Of a stretch of DNA of 64,000 bases, positions 1-11,167 are shown piece by piece. Numbering within the stretch: position 1 is the stretch's first letter; each line of letters begins with the position of its first letter. The notes beneath the pieces were generated by a model. It made no database searches. It was not told the origin of the DNA and worked only from the letters and a program-made list of their open reading frames with translations. Origin of the DNA: Saccharothrix sp. NRRL B-16348. GTDB taxonomy: Bacteria; Actinomycetota; Actinomycetes; Mycobacteriales; Pseudonocardiaceae. Location of the stretch: positions 124,001 through 188,000 of the forward strand of contig NZ_LGED01000125.1 of the NCBI RefSeq assembly GCF_001280085.1, in the 5' to 3' direction. Position numbers and translations under genes: made by a program.

Positions 1-1
1 C

Positions 2-460
2 GCGCCGCTGTGCGCGGAGGTCGTGACCTGCGGCCCCACGCCCAACGCCCTGCTGATGAAGCTGGCCGTGAACCTGTTCCTGATCACCATGACCACCGGC
101 CTCGCCGAGGCGTTCCACTTCGCCGAACGGCACGAGCTCGACCTCGGCACGCTGGTCGAGGTGCTGGACAAGGGCCCGATGGCGAGCAAGGTGTCCCGCG
201 CGAAGACCACGAAGCTCCTCGCCGACGACTTCGAGGCCCAGGCGGCGGCCCGCGACGTCTTCACCAACACCCGCCTGATCACCGCCGCCGCCCGCGCCGC
301 CGGGGTCGCCTCGCCGCTGATGGACGAGTGCCTGACCCTGATGGGCCGCACGGTGGAGCTGGGGCACGGCGAACAGGACGTGGCCGCCGTCGTGCACGCC
401 CTGCGGGAACGGTCAGATTCGGCGCAACCCCATGAGGACGCGTTCCATCAACTCCAGTGA
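2..460 (+). CDS. NAD(P)-dependent beta-hydroxyacid dehydrogenase, C-terminal part
   Basis: The reading frame is open from the left edge, so the N-terminal Rossmann domain lies outside the window and only about 152 residues remain. The visible part is the all-helical C-terminal domain of the 3-hydroxyisobutyrate/6-phosphogluconate dehydrogenase-like superfamily (NAD_binding_11). The segment [14 protein letters not shown] holds the family's catalytic lysine followed four residues later by the substrate-binding asparagine. The family oxidises or reduces short beta-hydroxyacids or related carbonyls in the cytosol, but the substrate cannot be told from this half. The 3' end overlaps the convergent DUF742 gene by 48 bases. 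Confidence 0.8.
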   Translation, partial: APLCAEVVTCGPTPNALLMKLAVNLFLITMTTGLAEAFHFAERHELDLGTLVEVLDKGPMASKVSRAKTTKLLADDFEAQAAARDVFTNTRLITAAARAAGVASPLMDECLTLMGRTVELGHGEQDVAAVVHALRERSDSAQPHEDAFHQLQ

Positions 461-757
461 CGGCCTGCCCTTGGCGTCGATCGCCTGATCCTCGTGCACG
501 TTGATGAGGCTCATGTCGGACATGTCCGCCAACAACACCCGGACCACGCCGAGCGGCAAACGCAAAGTCGCCGCGACTTCCGCGACGGAATGCGGATTGC
601 GGCACAGGTCGCTGATGATGCGGTGTTCCGCGGTCGACGTGAGAGCGTCTCTCGCCGCTCTTTCGTTCGTCGTCACGATGGTCTCGATGGCCAGCGTCGT
701 CGCGGAGCGCGTCCGCCCGCCGGTTCTGGTGTAGGGACGCACCCGGAGGGTCGACAC
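413..757 (-). CDS. DUF742 domain protein, orphan
   Basis: A 114-residue protein that matches DUF742 over its whole length: an N-terminal RPYxxTxGRT motif, then [16 protein letters not shown] and [13 protein letters not shown], which form a winged-helix-like core. Family members normally sit in conservon operons of actinomycetes (sensor kinase, roadblock/LC7 protein, DUF742, small Ras-like GTPase) and act with the GTPase switch. None of those partners is next to this copy in the window. The GTG start at 757 is favoured because GAGGAGCT lies a few bases upstream. The gene converges on the dehydrogenase and overlaps its last 48 bases. The role is unknown beyond the family association. Confidence 0.85.
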   Translation of the reverse strand: MSTLRVRPYTRTGGRTRSATTLAIETIVTTNERAARDALTSTAEHRIISDLCRNPHSVAEVAATLRLPLGVVRVLLADMSDMSLINVHEDQAIDAKGRPSLELMERVLMGLRRI

Positions 758-1343
758 ACCAGCTCCTCAAAGCCGTCGAAGTTGATCTTGGTCGCGCAAC
801 CGTCAGGGTCGCTGACGCCGGTAGACCCTACGAGCGATCACCGCTCCTGTCTCGGTTTTCCCGGTATGTGGGAGAGTTCGCGCGTCACGGCGACGGTCCG
901 TGCCCGGTCGCTTCCGGGCGGTGTTCGACGCTGTGCGCGGCCTGTGCGCAGCCATCGGATGATCGGTCTTCTTCACCGTCCGTTCGCCGGTCGTTCGGCT
1001 CCGGATCGCCTGGGACTGGTCGTCCCAGGCGTCCGCCGGGGGTCTACCCGATGGGTGTGGGATTCGCGATCACGCTTACCTCGCAGAACACTTCGAGGGG
1101 TTTCCGGTGTCCTGGCGATGAGCTCACCACCGAGCGGCTTGTGGCCGAAACCAACGTAGGGACGGGTGGAGCGCTCTCACAACGGTTGTTGACCAAGGTT
1201 TGATGTTCGGGTTTCCCGCACGGGACTAGGGGAATTACCCCTACCGCGATTCCGGGGTCATTCCCGACGCGCCGAGACCCGCCCATCCGCCACATTTGCC
1301 GGAGTGGACGGCGGTCGCCGTCCGGCACGAGGGGTGGAGACCG
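758..1343. other. Intergenic region between divergent genes
   Basis: No convincing coding region is present: the open frames here lack start signals and recognisable domains. It must contain the promoters for the leftward DUF742 gene and the rightward ABC transporter operon. The only clear structure is the palindrome at 1227-1243, listed separately. Confidence 0.6.
1227..1243. promoter_or_regulatory. Palindromic operator upstream of ABC exporter
   Basis: TAGGGGAATTACCCCTA is a perfect inverted repeat: 6-base arms around AATTA. It lies about 100 bases before the GTG start of the ABC ATPase. G-tract/C-tract palindromes of this kind are typical binding sites for dimeric regulators. Which regulator binds is unknown, since no regulator gene adjoins the operon. 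Confidence 0.45.
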
Positions 1344-2102
1344 GTGACGGGCAACGTGGGTGCCGCCGCGAGAGCGGTGGACGTGTGGAAGTCCTACGGC
1401 ACGGGGGAGGCCGCGGTCACGGCGCTGGCGGGGGTGAGCGTCGAGTTCGACCGCGGCCGGTTCACCGCGATCATGGGACCGTCCGGGTCGGGCAAGTCGA
1501 CGCTCATGCACTGCCTGGCCGGGCTGGACACGATCGACTCCGGTGACGTCTGGATCGGGGACACCAAGGTCAACGGCCTGCGGGACAAGGGCTTGACCGA
1601 CCTGCGCCGCCGCCAGGTCGGCTTCATCTTCCAGCAGTTCAACCTGCTGCCGACGCTCACCGCCGAGGAGAACATCACGCTGCCGCTCGCCATCGGCGGC
1701 CAGAAGGTCGACCGCGCGTGGTTCGACACGGTCATCGACACCGTCGGCCTGCGCGACCGCCTCACGCACCGGCCGACGCAGCTGTCCGGCGGCCAGCAGC
1801 AGCGCGTGGCCTGCGCCCGTGCCCTGGTGGCGCGGCCGGAGGTGGTGTTCGCCGACGAGCCGACCGGCAACCTCGACTCGCGGTCCGGCGCGGAGGTGCT
1901 CGGCTTCCTCCGGCGCTCCGCCCGCGACTTCGGCCAGACCGTCGTCATGGTCACCCACGACCCGAACGCCGCCTCGTACGCGGACCGGGTGATCTTCCTG
2001 GCCGACGGTCGGATCGTGCGCGAGCTGCACGACCCGACGGCGGCGGCCGTGCTCGACACGATGAAGGCGCTCGACGGCGACGACCGGCTGGTCGTGGCGT
2101 GA
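1344..2102 (+). CDS. ABC transporter ATP-binding protein (MacB/LolD type)
   Basis: A 252-residue ATPase subunit that powers the FtsX-like permease encoded next. It shows the Walker A motif GPSGSGKST, a Q-loop (FQQFN), the signature LSGGQQQR and Walker B VVFADEPT, followed by a switch histidine in VTHD. This arrangement is the MacB/LolD/FtsE subgroup that works with mechanotransmission-type permeases to extrude lipoproteins, peptides or antibiotics without transporting through a conventional channel. The GTG at 1344 is chosen because GGAGA lies just upstream; an in-frame TTG at 1296 would add 16 unsupported residues. The stop codon overlaps the permease start (TGATG), so translation is probably coupled. 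Confidence 0.9.
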   Translation: MTGNVGAAARAVDVWKSYGTGEAAVTALAGVSVEFDRGRFTAIMGPSGSGKSTLMHCLAGLDTIDSGDVWIGDTKVNGLRDKGLTDLRRRQVGFIFQQFNLLPTLTAEENITLPLAIGGQKVDRAWFDTVIDTVGLRDRLTHRPTQLSGGQQQRVACARALVARPEVVFADEPTGNLDSRSGAEVLGFLRRSARDFGQTVVMVTHDPNAASYADRVIFLADGRIVRELHDPTAAAVLDTMKALDGDDRLVVA

Positions 2103-4639
2103 TGTTGAAGGCGACGCTCAAGAGCGTGCTGGCGCGCAAGCTGCGGCTGGTCCTGTCCGGCCTGGCCGTGGTGCTCGGCGTGATGTTCGTGTCCGGCTCG
2201 TTCGTGCTGACCGACACGTTGGACCGCTCGTTCAAGGACTTGTTCGCCACCGTCTACTCCGAGGTGGACGTCGAGGTCGCGGTCAAGCCGAAGGTCGACC
2301 AGGGCGACCCCGAGGCCGCCCGCGCCGGCACCCTGACCGCCGACGACGTCAAGGCCGTCGAGGCCGTGGCTGGCGTCCGCACGGCGGTCGGCGACGTGAT
2401 CGGATCGGCCCGGCCCATCGGCGAGAACGGCAAGGTGCTCACCACCTCCGGCGCGCCCAGGGTGGGCACGGCGTGGCGTGACGGCGGGCAGGAGGAACTG
2501 CGCGAGGGCCACGCGCCGGCGCGTGACGACGAGGTGGCCATCAGCGCCTACCTCGCCAAGACCGGCGGCTTCACGGTCGGCGAGCAGATCTCCGTGCTGA
2601 CCCTGGAGCCGAAGCGGACGTTCACCGTCGCCGGGATCTTCGGCTACCCCGGCAACCGCGACTCCCTCGGCGGCGAGCTCACCACCGCGTTCACCCAGCC
2701 CGCCGCCCAACAGCTCCTGCTCGCCGCGCCCGGCGCGTACAGCGGCATCACGGTCCGCGCCGACGAAGGCGTGTCGCAGGCCGTGCTGCGGGACCGCGTG
2801 CAGGCCGCGCTGGGTGACGCCTACCAGGTCAAGACCGGCGAGCAGCTGGCCAAGGAGTCCGCCGACGAGATCGGCGAAGGTTTGGCGTTCTTCAACTACG
2901 TGCTGCTCGGCTTCGCGGGCATCGCCCTGTTCGTCGGCATCTTCATCATCCTCAACACGTTCTCGATCATCGTCGCGCAACGCACCCGTGAGCTGGCGCT
3001 GCTGCGGGCGATGGGCGCGAGCCGCAAGCAGATGATCGCCTCCGTGGTGCTCGAAGCCGTGGTCATCGGCCTGGTCGCCTCGGTGGTCGGCCTGGCCGCG
3101 GGCATCGGCGTCGGCGCCCTGCTGGCCACGCTGTTCAGCACGTTCGGCGGCGGCAGCCTCCAGCTCGCGGGCATCGCGGTGCCGTCGTCGGCGATCATCT
3201 CGTCGTTCGCGGTCGGCATCGTCGTGACCGTGCTGGCGGCGCTGCTGCCCGCCCTGCGCGCGTCCCGCATCGCTCCGGTCGCGGCGCTGCGCGAGGCCGC
3301 CACCCCCGACCGGCCGCTGACCAGGCTGACCGTCGCGGGCGGCGTGCTGTCGCTGGCCGGCGGCGGGATGCTCGGCCTCGGGTTCGCCGACGGCACGCTG
3401 TGGCTGATCATGACCGGGCTGCTGGTCGCGTTCGTCGGCGTCGCGCTGCTCACGCCGCTGATCAGCAGGCCCGTGGTGTCGGTGATCGGCAAGCTGCTCG
3501 CGTGGTCGATGCCCGGCACGCTCGGCCGGCGCAACTCCGCCCGCAACCCGCGCCGCACGGCCATCACCGCCGCCGCGCTCATGGTCGGCATCGCCCTGAT
3601 CACGGGGGTGAGCGTGGTGCTCACCTCGGCCACCACCAGCATCACCAAGGTCGCCGACACGCAGATCAAGGCCGACCTGATCGTCTCCGGCGAGTCCGTC
3701 AACGGCGAGAGCAGCGGCGGGTTCACCGCGGACCGGCTGGACCGGGTGCTCGCCACGCCGGGCGTCGAGTCCGCGTTCGGCTGGTACAACGACGGCGTCC
3801 TCGTCGACGGTCAGCAGAAGTTCGCCACCGTGGTCACCGACGTGCCCGCCATGGCGCGCGTCTTCGGCCTCAGCGCCACCGGCGGCACGATCGCCGACCT
3901 CGAGGACGGCCAGATCGCCGTGGACGAGCCCATGGCGACCGCGCTGAACCTGCGCCAGGGCAGCACGGCGACCGTGCAGACCACCAAGGGCGAGCAGCGC
4001 ACGTACACGGTCGCGTTCGTGCTGGCCAAGAGCAGGGTGCTCAACGAGGCCGTCTTCCTGCCGGAGTCGGTGGTCGACGAGTTCGCGCTGGCGCAGATCA
4101 ACACCGCGTTCGTGAAGGCCGACCCCGGTGTGGACGCGGCCGAGGTGCGCAAGGCCGTCGAGCCGGTGTTCGCCGACAACCCGGAGGTCTCCGTCCAGGA
4201 CCTCAGCTCCTACGCGCGGCAGCAGGCCTCGCAGCTGGACACCGTGCTGCTGATGATCCAGATCCTGCTCGCCCTGGCGATCCTCATCGCGGTGCTCGGC
4301 GTGATCAACACGTTGGCGCTGTCGGTGATCGAGCGGACCCGCGAGCTGGGGCTGCTGCGGGCGATCGGCATGCGCCGGGCGCAGGTGATGCGGATGATCA
4401 CCGTCGAGTCGGTGGTGATCTCGGTGTTCGGCGCGCTGCTCGGCCTGGTGGTCGGCGTCGCGCTGGGCGTCGCGGCGGTCCGGGCGCTCACCGACATGGG
4501 CATCACCGACCTGGGCATCCCGTGGGCGCAGCTGGGCAGCTACCTGCTGATCGCCGCCGGGGTCGGCGTGGTCGCGGCGATCCTGCCCGCGATCCGCGCC
4601 GCCCGGCTGAACGTCCTGCAGGCGATCTCCTACGAGTGA
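2102..4639 (+). CDS. ABC transporter permease, FtsX family
   Basis: An 845-residue permease with two FtsX repeats. There is an N-terminal transmembrane helix (about residues 15-37), a large extracytoplasmic MacB-like periplasmic core domain, three helices near residues 265-400, then a second helix, second extracellular domain and three C-terminal helices. Both repeats carry the conserved RTRELALLRAMGA and RTRELGLLRAIGM coupling segments that contact the ATPase. The ATG overlaps the ATPase stop by one base, giving a two-gene operon. The pair resembles actinobacterial exporters often linked to antimicrobial or lipid efflux, but no substrate can be assigned. It converges with ispH. Confidence 0.9.
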   Translation: MLKATLKSVLARKLRLVLSGLAVVLGVMFVSGSFVLTDTLDRSFKDLFATVYSEVDVEVAVKPKVDQGDPEAARAGTLTADDVKAVEAVAGVRTAVGDVIGSARPIGENGKVLTTSGAPRVGTAWRDGGQEELREGHAPARDDEVAISAYLAKTGGFTVGEQISVLTLEPKRTFTVAGIFGYPGNRDSLGGELTTAFTQPAAQQLLLAAPGAYSGITVRADEGVSQAVLRDRVQAALGDAYQVKTGEQLAKESADEIGEGLAFFNYVLLGFAGIALFVGIFIILNTFSIIVAQRTRELALLRAMGASRKQMIASVVLEAVVIGLVASVVGLAAGIGVGALLATLFSTFGGGSLQLAGIAVPSSAIISSFAVGIVVTVLAALLPALRASRIAPVAALREAATPDRPLTRLTVAGGVLSLAGGGMLGLGFADGTLWLIMTGLLVAFVGVALLTPLISRPVVSVIGKLLAWSMPGTLGRRNSARNPRRTAITAAALMVGIALITGVSVVLTSATTSITKVADTQIKADLIVSGESVNGESSGGFTADRLDRVLATPGVESAFGWYNDGVLVDGQQKFATVVTDVPAMARVFGLSATGGTIADLEDGQIAVDEPMATALNLRQGSTATVQTTKGEQRTYTVAFVLAKSRVLNEAVFLPESVVDEFALAQINTAFVKADPGVDAAEVRKAVEPVFADNPEVSVQDLSSYARQQASQLDTVLLMIQILLALAILIAVLGVINTLALSVIERTRELGLLRAIGMRRAQVMRMITVESVVISVFGALLGLVVGVALGVAAVRALTDMGITDLGIPWAQLGSYLLIAAGVGVVAAILPAIRAARLNVLQAISYE

Positions 4640-4674
4640 GCGCCCGGTCGGTCCGCTCAGGGCCGGCCGGGCGC
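4640..4674. terminator. Hairpin between convergent permease and ispH
   Basis: A 12-base stem (4640-4651 with 4663-4674, one G-T pair) begins directly after the permease stop codon and extends into the last codons of ispH. The position fits a shared, bidirectional transcription stop. There is no T-run. Confidence 0.5.
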
Positions 4675-5595
4675 TCCGCGCACCGCCGCGGGCAGGGTGA
4701 ACCGGATCGTCTCCCGCGCCGTCTCGCGCACCTGGACGTCCCACGCGCCCAACGCCTCGATCACCTCGTCCACCAGCGCCGGCGGCGCGGACGCGCCCGC
4801 GCTCACCCCGACCACCCGCGCGCCGTCCAGCCACTCCTCCCGGATGTCGGAGACGTCGTCGATCAGGTGCGCGGGCGTGCCCATCCGGCGGGCGGTCTCC
4901 ACCAGCCGCACCGAGTTCGACGAGTTCCGCGAGCCCACCACCAGCACCAGGTCGGCGTCCCGCGCGATGTCGCGCACCGCCTCCTGCCGGTTCGTGGTGG
5001 CATAGCAGATGTCCGCCGCCGACGGACCGCGCAGCGCCGGGAACTTCTCCCGCAACGCCGCCAGCACCTCGGCGGTCTCGTCCACCGCGAGCGTCGTCTG
5101 GGTCAGGTAGGAGACCCTGGTCGGGTCCGGCACCTCCAGCGCCGCCACGTCCGCGACCGTCTGCACCAGCACGGTCCGCTCGGGCGCCTCGCCGAGCGTC
5201 CCCTCGACCTCCTCGTGCCCGGCGTGCCCGATCAGCACCACCGTGTCGCCGCGCGCGGCGTACCGCTTCGCCTCCGCGTGCACCTTCGTCACCAGCGGGC
5301 ACGTCGCGTCGACCACGTCCAACCCGCGCCGCGCGGCCTCCTCCCGCACCGCGGGCGACACCCCGTGCGCCGAGAACACCACCGTCGCACCGTCCGGCAC
5401 CGCGTCCAGCTCGTCGACGAACACCGCGCCGCGCGCCTCCAACTCGGCCACCACGTGGGTGTTGTGCACGATCTGCTTCCGCACGTGGACGGGCCCACCG
5501 CGCTGGTCCAGGAGCCGGTCGACGATGTCGATCGCCCGTTCCACCCCCGCGCAGAACGACCGGGGCGACGCCAGCAGCACTACGGGGAAAGCCAT
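4657..5595 (-). CDS. ispH: 4-hydroxy-3-methylbut-2-enyl diphosphate reductase
   Basis: A 312-residue IspH (LytB), the last enzyme of the MEP pathway. It reduces HMBPP to a mixture of IPP and DMAPP using a 4Fe-4S (active form 3Fe-4S plus substrate iron) cluster in the cytosol. The three cluster cysteines are visible at about residues 15 (SFCAGVERA), 99 (DATCPLV) and 197 ([10 protein letters not shown]). The conserved HNTHVV, SAHGVSP, SYLTQTT and SRNSSNS substrate motifs are also intact. The ATG at 5595 has AGGAG five bases upstream, so an upstream in-frame start is unlikely. It lies 22 bases after the prenyl synthase in the same direction, so the two are probably co-transcribed. The genome may well have a second ispH, since this one sits in an accessory isoprenoid operon. 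Confidence 0.95.
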   Translation of the reverse strand: MAFPVVLLASPRSFCAGVERAIDIVDRLLDQRGGPVHVRKQIVHNTHVVAELEARGAVFVDELDAVPDGATVVFSAHGVSPAVREEAARRGLDVVDATCPLVTKVHAEAKRYAARGDTVVLIGHAGHEEVEGTLGEAPERTVLVQTVADVAALEVPDPTRVSYLTQTTLAVDETAEVLAALREKFPALRGPSAADICYATTNRQEAVRDIARDADLVLVVGSRNSSNSVRLVETARRMGTPAHLIDDVSDIREEWLDGARVVGVSAGASAPPALVDEVIEALGAWDVQVRETARETIRFTLPAAVRGAPGRP

Positions 5596-5617
5596 GGCCA
5601 CTCCTGGGTAGGCGGGA

Positions 5618-6658
5618 TCAGCGGTCACGGCGGGTGGCGAGGCGCGCCACCGCTTCCAGCTCGCGCGCGGCGCGCTCGGACGGCCCGGCGGCACGCAGGT
5701 GCTCCTGTGCCTCGGCCAGCAGCTCGTCCGCCCGGCCCTGGCTCCACGCCCGCGCGCCCGAGGCCTCGATCAGCTCCGCCGCCCGCGCCAGCTCGGCGGG
5801 CGTGAGCGGCTCCTCGGCGTGGAACAACGCGTCCAGCTCGCCGGCGGCGGCCGTGTCCGACGTCAGCGCGGCCACCACCGGCAGCGACTTCTTGCGGTTG
5901 CCCAGGTCCGAGTACACCGGCTTGCCGGTCACCTGCGGGTCGCCCCAGATGCCGAGCAGGTCGTCCACGAACTGGAACGCCAACCCGACCCGCTCGCCGA
6001 ACGACCGCAGGTGCTCCACCTGGTCCGCCCGCCCGCCGCCGAACAACGCGCCCAACGCGCACGCCGCGCCCAGCAGCGCGCCGGTCTTGCACTCGGCCAT
6101 CCGCACGCACTCGGCCAACCGCACGTCGCCGCGTTCCTCGAAGGCCAGGTCCGCGCTCTGCCCGTCCAGCAGCCGCTGCACCGCGTTCGACAGCACCCGG
6201 ATCGACTGCTGCGCGTTCGGGTGACCGCTGCCCGCCAGCACGTCCAGCGCCAGGGTCAGCAACGCGTCACCGGCCAGGATCGCCGGGTTCACGCCGAACA
6301 CGTGCCACGCCGTCGGCCGGTGCCGCCGGGTCTTGTCGCCGTCCATCACGTCGTCGTGCAGCAACGAGAAGTTGTGCACCAACTCCACCGCGACCGCGGC
6401 CGGCAGCGCCACGTGCGCCGCGCCGCCCACCGCCTGCGTGCCGAGCAGCACGAGCGCGGGCCGGATCGCCTTGCCCGCGTCCGAGCCGGTCGGCCTGCCC
6501 TGCTCGTCCCACCAACCGAAGTGGTAGCCCGCGATCGCCCGCATCGAGTCCGGCAACCGGTCCACCGCCGAGCGCAGGGCCGGGTCGAGCCCGGCGCGGC
6601 TCCAGTCCAGCACCTCGCGCGCGGTCCGGTGATCCAGGCTCACGTCCAGGTCGGTCAT
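5618..6658 (-). CDS. Polyprenyl diphosphate synthase, likely encapsulin cargo
   Basis: A 346-residue trans-prenyltransferase that condenses IPP with allylic diphosphates. The first aspartate-rich motif is DDVMD at about 102-106 and the second is DDLLGIWGD at about 232-240; KTRRHRP and GNRKKS contribute to diphosphate binding. A phenylalanine five residues before the first motif suggests a C15-C20 product, but chain length is inference. ATG at 6658 has AGGAG eight bases upstream. The first 35 residues precede the fold and carry no long disordered tail. Upstream in the same direction are two family 2B encapsulin genes, and ispH follows. In that encapsulin family, polyprenyl transferases are a known cargo class, so encapsulation is likely but unproven here. 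Confidence 0.9.
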   Translation of the reverse strand: MTDLDVSLDHRTAREVLDWSRAGLDPALRSAVDRLPDSMRAIAGYHFGWWDEQGRPTGSDAGKAIRPALVLLGTQAVGGAAHVALPAAVAVELVHNFSLLHDDVMDGDKTRRHRPTAWHVFGVNPAILAGDALLTLALDVLAGSGHPNAQQSIRVLSNAVQRLLDGQSADLAFEERGDVRLAECVRMAECKTGALLGAACALGALFGGGRADQVEHLRSFGERVGLAFQFVDDLLGIWGDPQVTGKPVYSDLGNRKKSLPVVAALTSDTAAAGELDALFHAEEPLTPAELARAAELIEASGARAWSQGRADELLAEAQEHLRAAGPSERAARELEAVARLATRRDR

Positions 6659-6808
6659 CGGCACAGCTCCTGTTCGGGGATGCGCCCGGCTACCGGAGCA
6701 GGCACGGGCAGGGGAGGGCCGGCGGCGGAGAACCGGCTGGGGATGACCGGCGGGACAACCGGCTGGGGGGAGGACCGACGCGAAGGGCCGGCGGGGAGGG
6801 CGGAGAAC

Positions 6809-6838
6809 CGGCAGCCGGGCGCGGTGGCCCGGCTGCCG
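6809..6838 (-). terminator. Hairpin after second shell gene
   Basis: A perfect 12-base stem with a 6-base loop (6809-6820 with 6827-6838) lies 16 bases beyond the stop codon of the downstream encapsulin gene and about 150 bases before the prenyl synthase start. There is no T-run. It may be a partial terminator that lowers expression of the enzymes relative to the abundant shell proteins. Confidence 0.5.
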
Positions 6839-6854
6839 TGCACGACGGCGTCGG

Positions 6855-8264
<1,410 letters not shown>

Positions 8265-8295
8265 TGGGGCTGCCCAATCTGGTCGGGGGGACTAG

Positions 8296-9699
<1,404 letters not shown>

Positions 9700-10025
9700 C
9701 GCTCACACCGCCAATCGGATTTAGCTCATTGGTCCGGATCGACCGTAGTGAGCCTGAATGCGCTACGGGAAGCGGCCGATGTGACGACACCCCTGAGGGT
9801 CAATCGGGCCTGGTACGCGTACTCACTGTGGATCTCGTCCACCTCGCAAGTAATTAACGGGTGATCTTGGCGTGCATTGGTGGTCTCATTCGTGCTGAGG
9901 GGGAATGACTACGGCATTCGTTGTAGCAATCTTCACCGCAAAGTGTTGTTCACGGTGGCCTGGACGAACGCTCAGTCATCAAACCGCAGAGGTGCGGCTA
10001 AAAGTTCACCCGTAAGTGGGCAGCG
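9700..10025. other. Intergenic region with the encapsulin operon promoter
   Basis: This stretch is less GC-rich than its neighbours and has no recognisable gene. It must carry the promoter and 5' leader of the leftward encapsulin operon. I could not define a confident -35/-10 pair or operator by eye. Confidence 0.5.
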
Positions 10026-10059
10026 AAAAACGCGGTGCCGACGTGATGTCGGCACCGCG
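10026..10059 (-). terminator. Rho-independent terminator of the cutinase gene
   Basis: A perfect 12-base stem (10031-10042 with 10048-10059) with a 5-base loop. On the minus strand it is followed by five T, the classic intrinsic terminator layout. It stops transcription coming from the cutinase gene before it reaches the encapsulin promoter region. Confidence 0.85.
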
Positions 10060-10076
10060 TGGTCGATCTGTGGAAC

Positions 10077-10112
10077 GGGCGTGGCGTCGCGAGTGGCCGC
10101 GACGCCACGCCC
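10077..10112 (-). terminator. First hairpin after the cutinase gene
   Basis: A perfect 15-base stem (10077-10091 with 10098-10112) and a 6-base loop, starting 18 bases beyond the cutinase stop codon. With the T-tailed hairpin just downstream it forms a tandem terminator. Confidence 0.75.
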
Positions 10113-10130
10113 GGGTCTGCGATCGCGCGG

Positions 10131-11009
10131 TCAGACCCCGTGCGGGCAGGTGTCCCGGTAGTCCGAGATCAGCGAGCTGTTGGCCGGCGACGGGCAGAGG
10201 AACTGCTCGTAGCGGGTGTCGTTGTCGATGAACCGCTTGAGCCACGCGATGCTGTACTTCGCGATCGTCGTGTTCGAGCTGTTGGGCGCGAAGTGGCTGG
10301 CGCCGTTCAGCTCCAGGTACGCCTTGTCCAAAGTGGACGGCAGCGAGGTGTAGAACGGGATGGAGTGCGACGAGACCGGCGCGACGCTGTCGTTCTCGGC
10401 GCCGACGACCAGGGTCGGCACCCGCGTGCTGCCCCAGGACTTGTCGGTGTGCCACCCGGTCAGCGGGATCGCCGCCTGCAGGGCCGGGCGCTGCTCGGCG
10501 GCGCGCATCGTGCCGCCGCCGCCCATCGAGTGACCCATCAGGCCCAGCCGGGACGCGTCGATCCGGGTGCGGACCGTGCTGCGCTGGGTCAGGTAGTCCA
10601 GCGCGGCCAGCAGCTGGCTCGCCCGGCTGTCGGGCTGGTCCAGCGTGGAGTTCGTGTCGATGGTGAACACCACGAAGCCCTGCGACGCGATGCGCGGGCC
10701 CAGCCACGAGATGGTGGACTGCGTGCCGGTGAAGCCGGGCGAGATGGCGATCGCGCCGAAGGTGCCCTCGGCGGTGCTGGTCGGGTAGTAGATCGTGCCA
10801 CCGCCGAAGCCGGTGACCGACAAGGAGGACACCGTGGTGGTGGCTGTGGCGAACGGGCCGCGGGACGCCTCGATGCTGGAGTTGGTCGGCGCGGGGCCGC
10901 GCCGGAACTCCTCCTCGGCTGCGGTGGCCGGCGCGACGCCGACCAGGGACAGGGCCAGCGCGGGGATCAGCGCGGGGATCAGTTTGCGGAGTTGCACGTC
11001 GGTGTACAC
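10131..11009 (-). CDS. Secreted cutinase-type polyester hydrolase
   Basis: A 292-residue exported alpha/beta hydrolase that closely follows the actinomycete cutinase family (Thermobifida cutinases, leaf-compost cutinase), enzymes that cleave cutin and other polyesters. A signal peptide spans about 1-31 and ends in ATAA. The catalytic triad is visible as Ser161 (GHSMGGGG), Asp207 (AENDSVAP) and His239 (GASHFAPN). The oxyanion/aromatic positions are SPGFTGTQ and Trp186 in TGWHTDKSW. Cys272 and Cys288 match the family's C-terminal disulfide. GTG at 11009 is the longest start; GTG at 10997 has better spacing from a GAGG and may be the real one. Single gene, followed by tandem terminators. Activity on synthetic polyesters is inferred from the family. 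Confidence 0.93.
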   Translation of the reverse strand: MYTDVQLRKLIPALIPALALSLVGVAPATAAEEEFRRGPAPTNSSIEASRGPFATATTTVSSLSVTGFGGGTIYYPTSTAEGTFGAIAISPGFTGTQSTISWLGPRIASQGFVVFTIDTNSTLDQPDSRASQLLAALDYLTQRSTVRTRIDASRLGLMGHSMGGGGTMRAAEQRPALQAAIPLTGWHTDKSWGSTRVPTLVVGAENDSVAPVSSHSIPFYTSLPSTLDKAYLELNGASHFAPNSSNTTIAKYSIAWLKRFIDNDTRYEQFLCPSPANSSLISDYRDTCPHGV

Positions 11010-11167
11010 CTCGCTTGGCAGGGAACTACGGACAGCGATGACCTTGCGCCACTACGTGAGTGCTCCGCATCGGTGCAACCACCGGTCCCGGGTCGAAAAC
11101 TAACGCTGGTAGATAATTTCCGCCGCAGCTCTTCCGCCGGACGTCGCCCTCCGGCCAGACTGGCCGC

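Noticed and set aside
868..1203. Gene in the gap before the ABC transporter
   Set aside because: Irregular composition, no ribosome site, and overlap with the expected promoter region.
1394..5302. A 1302-codon open frame on the minus strand
   Set aside because: It is antisense to the ABC transporter pair, has low-complexity Arg/Gly/Asp-rich composition and no domain; a typical high-GC shadow.
3400..5805. An 801-codon open frame on the plus strand
   Set aside because: It overlaps the permease and ispH in other frames and encodes Arg/Ala/Gly-rich sequence without motifs.
9877..10161. Small gene upstream of the encapsulin operon
   Set aside because: It runs through the cutinase terminators, has no ribosome site and no recognisable domain.
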